A stretch of DNA of 64,000 bases from contig CAJJBD010000004.1 of the NCBI GenBank assembly GCA_905182325.1, positions 1 to 64,000 of the forward strand, given 5' to 3'. Positions 62,971-64,000 of the stretch are shown here, in pieces. Below the pieces are notes generated by a model. It was not told the origin of the DNA. It saw nothing but the letters and a program-made list of their open reading frames with translations, and did not search any database. Source of the DNA: an uncultured Planktomarina sp. Lineage in GTDB: Bacteria; Pseudomonadota; Alphaproteobacteria; Rhodobacterales; Rhodobacteraceae. Within the stretch, counting starts at the first letter, position 1. Every line of letters starts with the position of its first letter. Position numbers and translations under genes: made by a program.

Positions 62971-64000
62971 CTAACCCGCCACCACATGATATTGTAAAGG
63001 CATATGTGGTTTTGGATCGTCACCTAGTATTTGGGCTGCGTGAGTGGGCCAGTAAGGATCCCTTAACAGTTGCCGGCCGAGCAGGGTAATGTCGCATGTA
63101 CCGTCCTCTATTAGCTTGTTGGCCTGTTTGGCTTCAGTAATATACCCAACGGCCATAGTTGCCAGACCTGTTGCTGCACGCAACTCCCCTGCTAGGCCCA
63201 CCTGATCAGTAGTTCGCTCTCCTATACTTGCTCTTGCTTGGGGTGTTGCTCCACCGCCAGAACAATCAATCATATCTACGCCAACTTCTTTGAGCCACTT
63301 GGCAATCTGAATATTCTCTTCAATACCGTGGCCACCCTCAATCCAGTCATGTATGGAAATACGTGTCGCCAGTGGCAAATTTTCTGGCCAGATGTCTCGG
63401 ACTGCAGCTGCTGTTTCCAATAAAAACCTTGCCCTGCAACGCAAATCTCCACCATAGGCGTCACTCCGAGTATTTACCAAGGGAGTAAGAAATGAGTGCT
63501 GTAAATAACCATGTGCGGCATGTAGCTCAAGAATTTTATATCCAGAGTCCAACGCACGTTTGGCTGTTGCGACGAAGCTCTCTTTCATTGCCTCAATATC
63601 TGCAATACTCATCTCATGTGGTTCCTTCCACAGGCGTGTTCCGTCCGCATCGAAGGCTTGGCTGGTTGGACTAATCGTTGGCCAACCTACTGGATCGTTA
63701 TCTGGTATGTGCGCACCGCCGTCCCAAGGAACGTGAGCGCTTCCTTTACGCCCTGCATGTCCAATTTGAATAGCTGGAACTGCTCCCAAACTTTTAATAA
63801 ATGCATTGATTGGAGCGACAGCCTCCATTTGTTTCTCGTTCCAAAGCCCAGTGCAGCCAGGGGTTATGCGCCCGTCAGGAGAGACGGCTGTCGCTTCACA
63901 GATGATCAATGCTGCCCCGCCCATGGCGCGCGCACCTAAATGGCTCCGGTGCCAGTCATTCATTACACCATCGACAGCTGAGTATTGACACATTGGTGCC
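62971..64000 (-). CDS. Old Yellow Enzyme family NADH:flavin oxidoreductase (5' end beyond window)
   Basis: An FMN ene-reductase of the YqjM-like class; at least 343 residues lie in the window and the N-terminal roughly 25 are outside it, since the frame stays open to the edge and reads APMCQYSAVDG, the family's FMN-binding stretch that is never at the start. HAGRKGS near residue 78 of the visible part, LELHAAHGYLQHSFLTPL near 155, TRISIHDWIEGGHG near 210 and VGYITEAKQANKLI near 285 follow. It lies 41 bp upstream of the FGE start on the same strand. Physiological substrate unknown. Confidence 0.92.
   Translation of the reverse strand, partial: APMCQYSAVDGVMNDWHRSHLGARAMGGAALIICEATAVSPDGRITPGCTGLWNEKQMEAVAPINAFIKSLGAVPAIQIGHAGRKGSAHVPWDGGAHIPDNDPVGWPTISPTSQAFDADGTRLWKEPHEMSIADIEAMKESFVATAKRALDSGYKILELHAAHGYLQHSFLTPLVNTRSDAYGGDLRCRARFLLETAAAVRDIWPENLPLATRISIHDWIEGGHGIEENIQIAKWLKEVGVDMIDCSGGGATPQARASIGERTTDQVGLAGELRAATGLATMAVGYITEAKQANKLIEDGTCDITLLGRQLLRDPYWPTHAAQILGDDPKPHMPLQYHVVAG

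Noticed and set aside
62971-64000. Old Yellow Enzyme gene as a truncated pseudogene
   Set aside because: The frame is open to the window edge and reads APMCQYS at the edge, so the missing N-terminus is simply outside the window.
1-64000. CRISPR array, prophage, insertion sequence, tRNA or rRNA genes
   Set aside because: I read the intergenic regions and found no regularly spaced repeats, transposase, phage genes or cloverleaf sequences.

Overview
The window reads as a chromosomal stretch of an AT-leaning marine alphaproteobacterium, most likely of the Rhodobacterales/Roseobacter group. The main support is the order ctaC-ctaB-small membrane protein-ctaG-ctaE-surf1-thrC-M16 peptidase-GNAT, together with ptsP next to lysC, an alphaproteobacterial TopA with a lysine-rich tail, PutA without an N-terminal DNA-binding domain, and rnpB next to an AmpD-type amidase. 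The genus cannot be fixed from the sequence. Genes are dense, with many 1-4 bp start/stop overlaps. I see no IS element, prophage, CRISPR array, tRNA or rRNA.

Layout. (1) 0-4 kb holds urate and ureide breakdown: ureidoglycine aminohydrolase, a PuuE-UraD fusion, UraH and the membrane cytochrome urate hydroxylase PuuD. A guanine deaminase lies separately at 40 kb. (2) 4-8.6 kb is an inositol catabolic operon iolD-iolC-iolB-class II aldolase. (3) 8.6-20.3 kb is housekeeping: topA, tldD, then the aa3 cytochrome oxidase assembly operon running into thrC, an M16 peptidase and a GNAT. (4) 20.4-37 kb holds mtnP, a SulP transporter, ptsP, lysC, modABC, a TerC protein, rluB, tadA, gatCA, a lipoprotein, an amidase and RNase P RNA. 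(5) 37-46.5 kb holds rpmG, a Bax inhibitor-1 protein, a quinone reductase, guaD, mgtE, 5-formyl-THF cyclo-ligase, a YmdB-like phosphoesterase, a DMT transporter and yebC. (6) 47-62 kb is an amino-acid and polyamine scavenging region. It has a potADBC-type transporter, then an Lrp/AsnC regulator divergent from arginase-ornithine cyclodeaminase-PutA (arginine to ornithine to proline to glutamate). A less well understood set follows: an Asp/Glu-racemase-like protein, a diaminopropionate-ammonia-lyase-like PLP enzyme, a DUF1989 protein and an AGXT2-like aminotransferase. (7) The end holds a formylglycine-generating enzyme and an Old Yellow Enzyme cut by the window edge.

The common theme of the accessory parts is scavenging of reduced nitrogen (purines, ureides, arginine, polyamines) and of inositol. 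PuuD passes electrons to a c-type cytochrome, so it would feed the oxidase whose subunits II and III and assembly factors are encoded here; subunit I is not in the window.

The most interesting non-coding signal is between the Lrp regulator and arginase. Three TTGNNCAA palindromes sit exactly 20 bp apart. The middle one forms the -35 of both divergent promoters, and the outer two supply their -10 elements. Other candidate operators are a perfect 10-bp inverted repeat between the two divergent purine operons, an FNR/FixK-type box before ctaC, and an inverted repeat between guaD and mgtE. The least explained gene set is the four-gene block at 57.8-61.9 kb.
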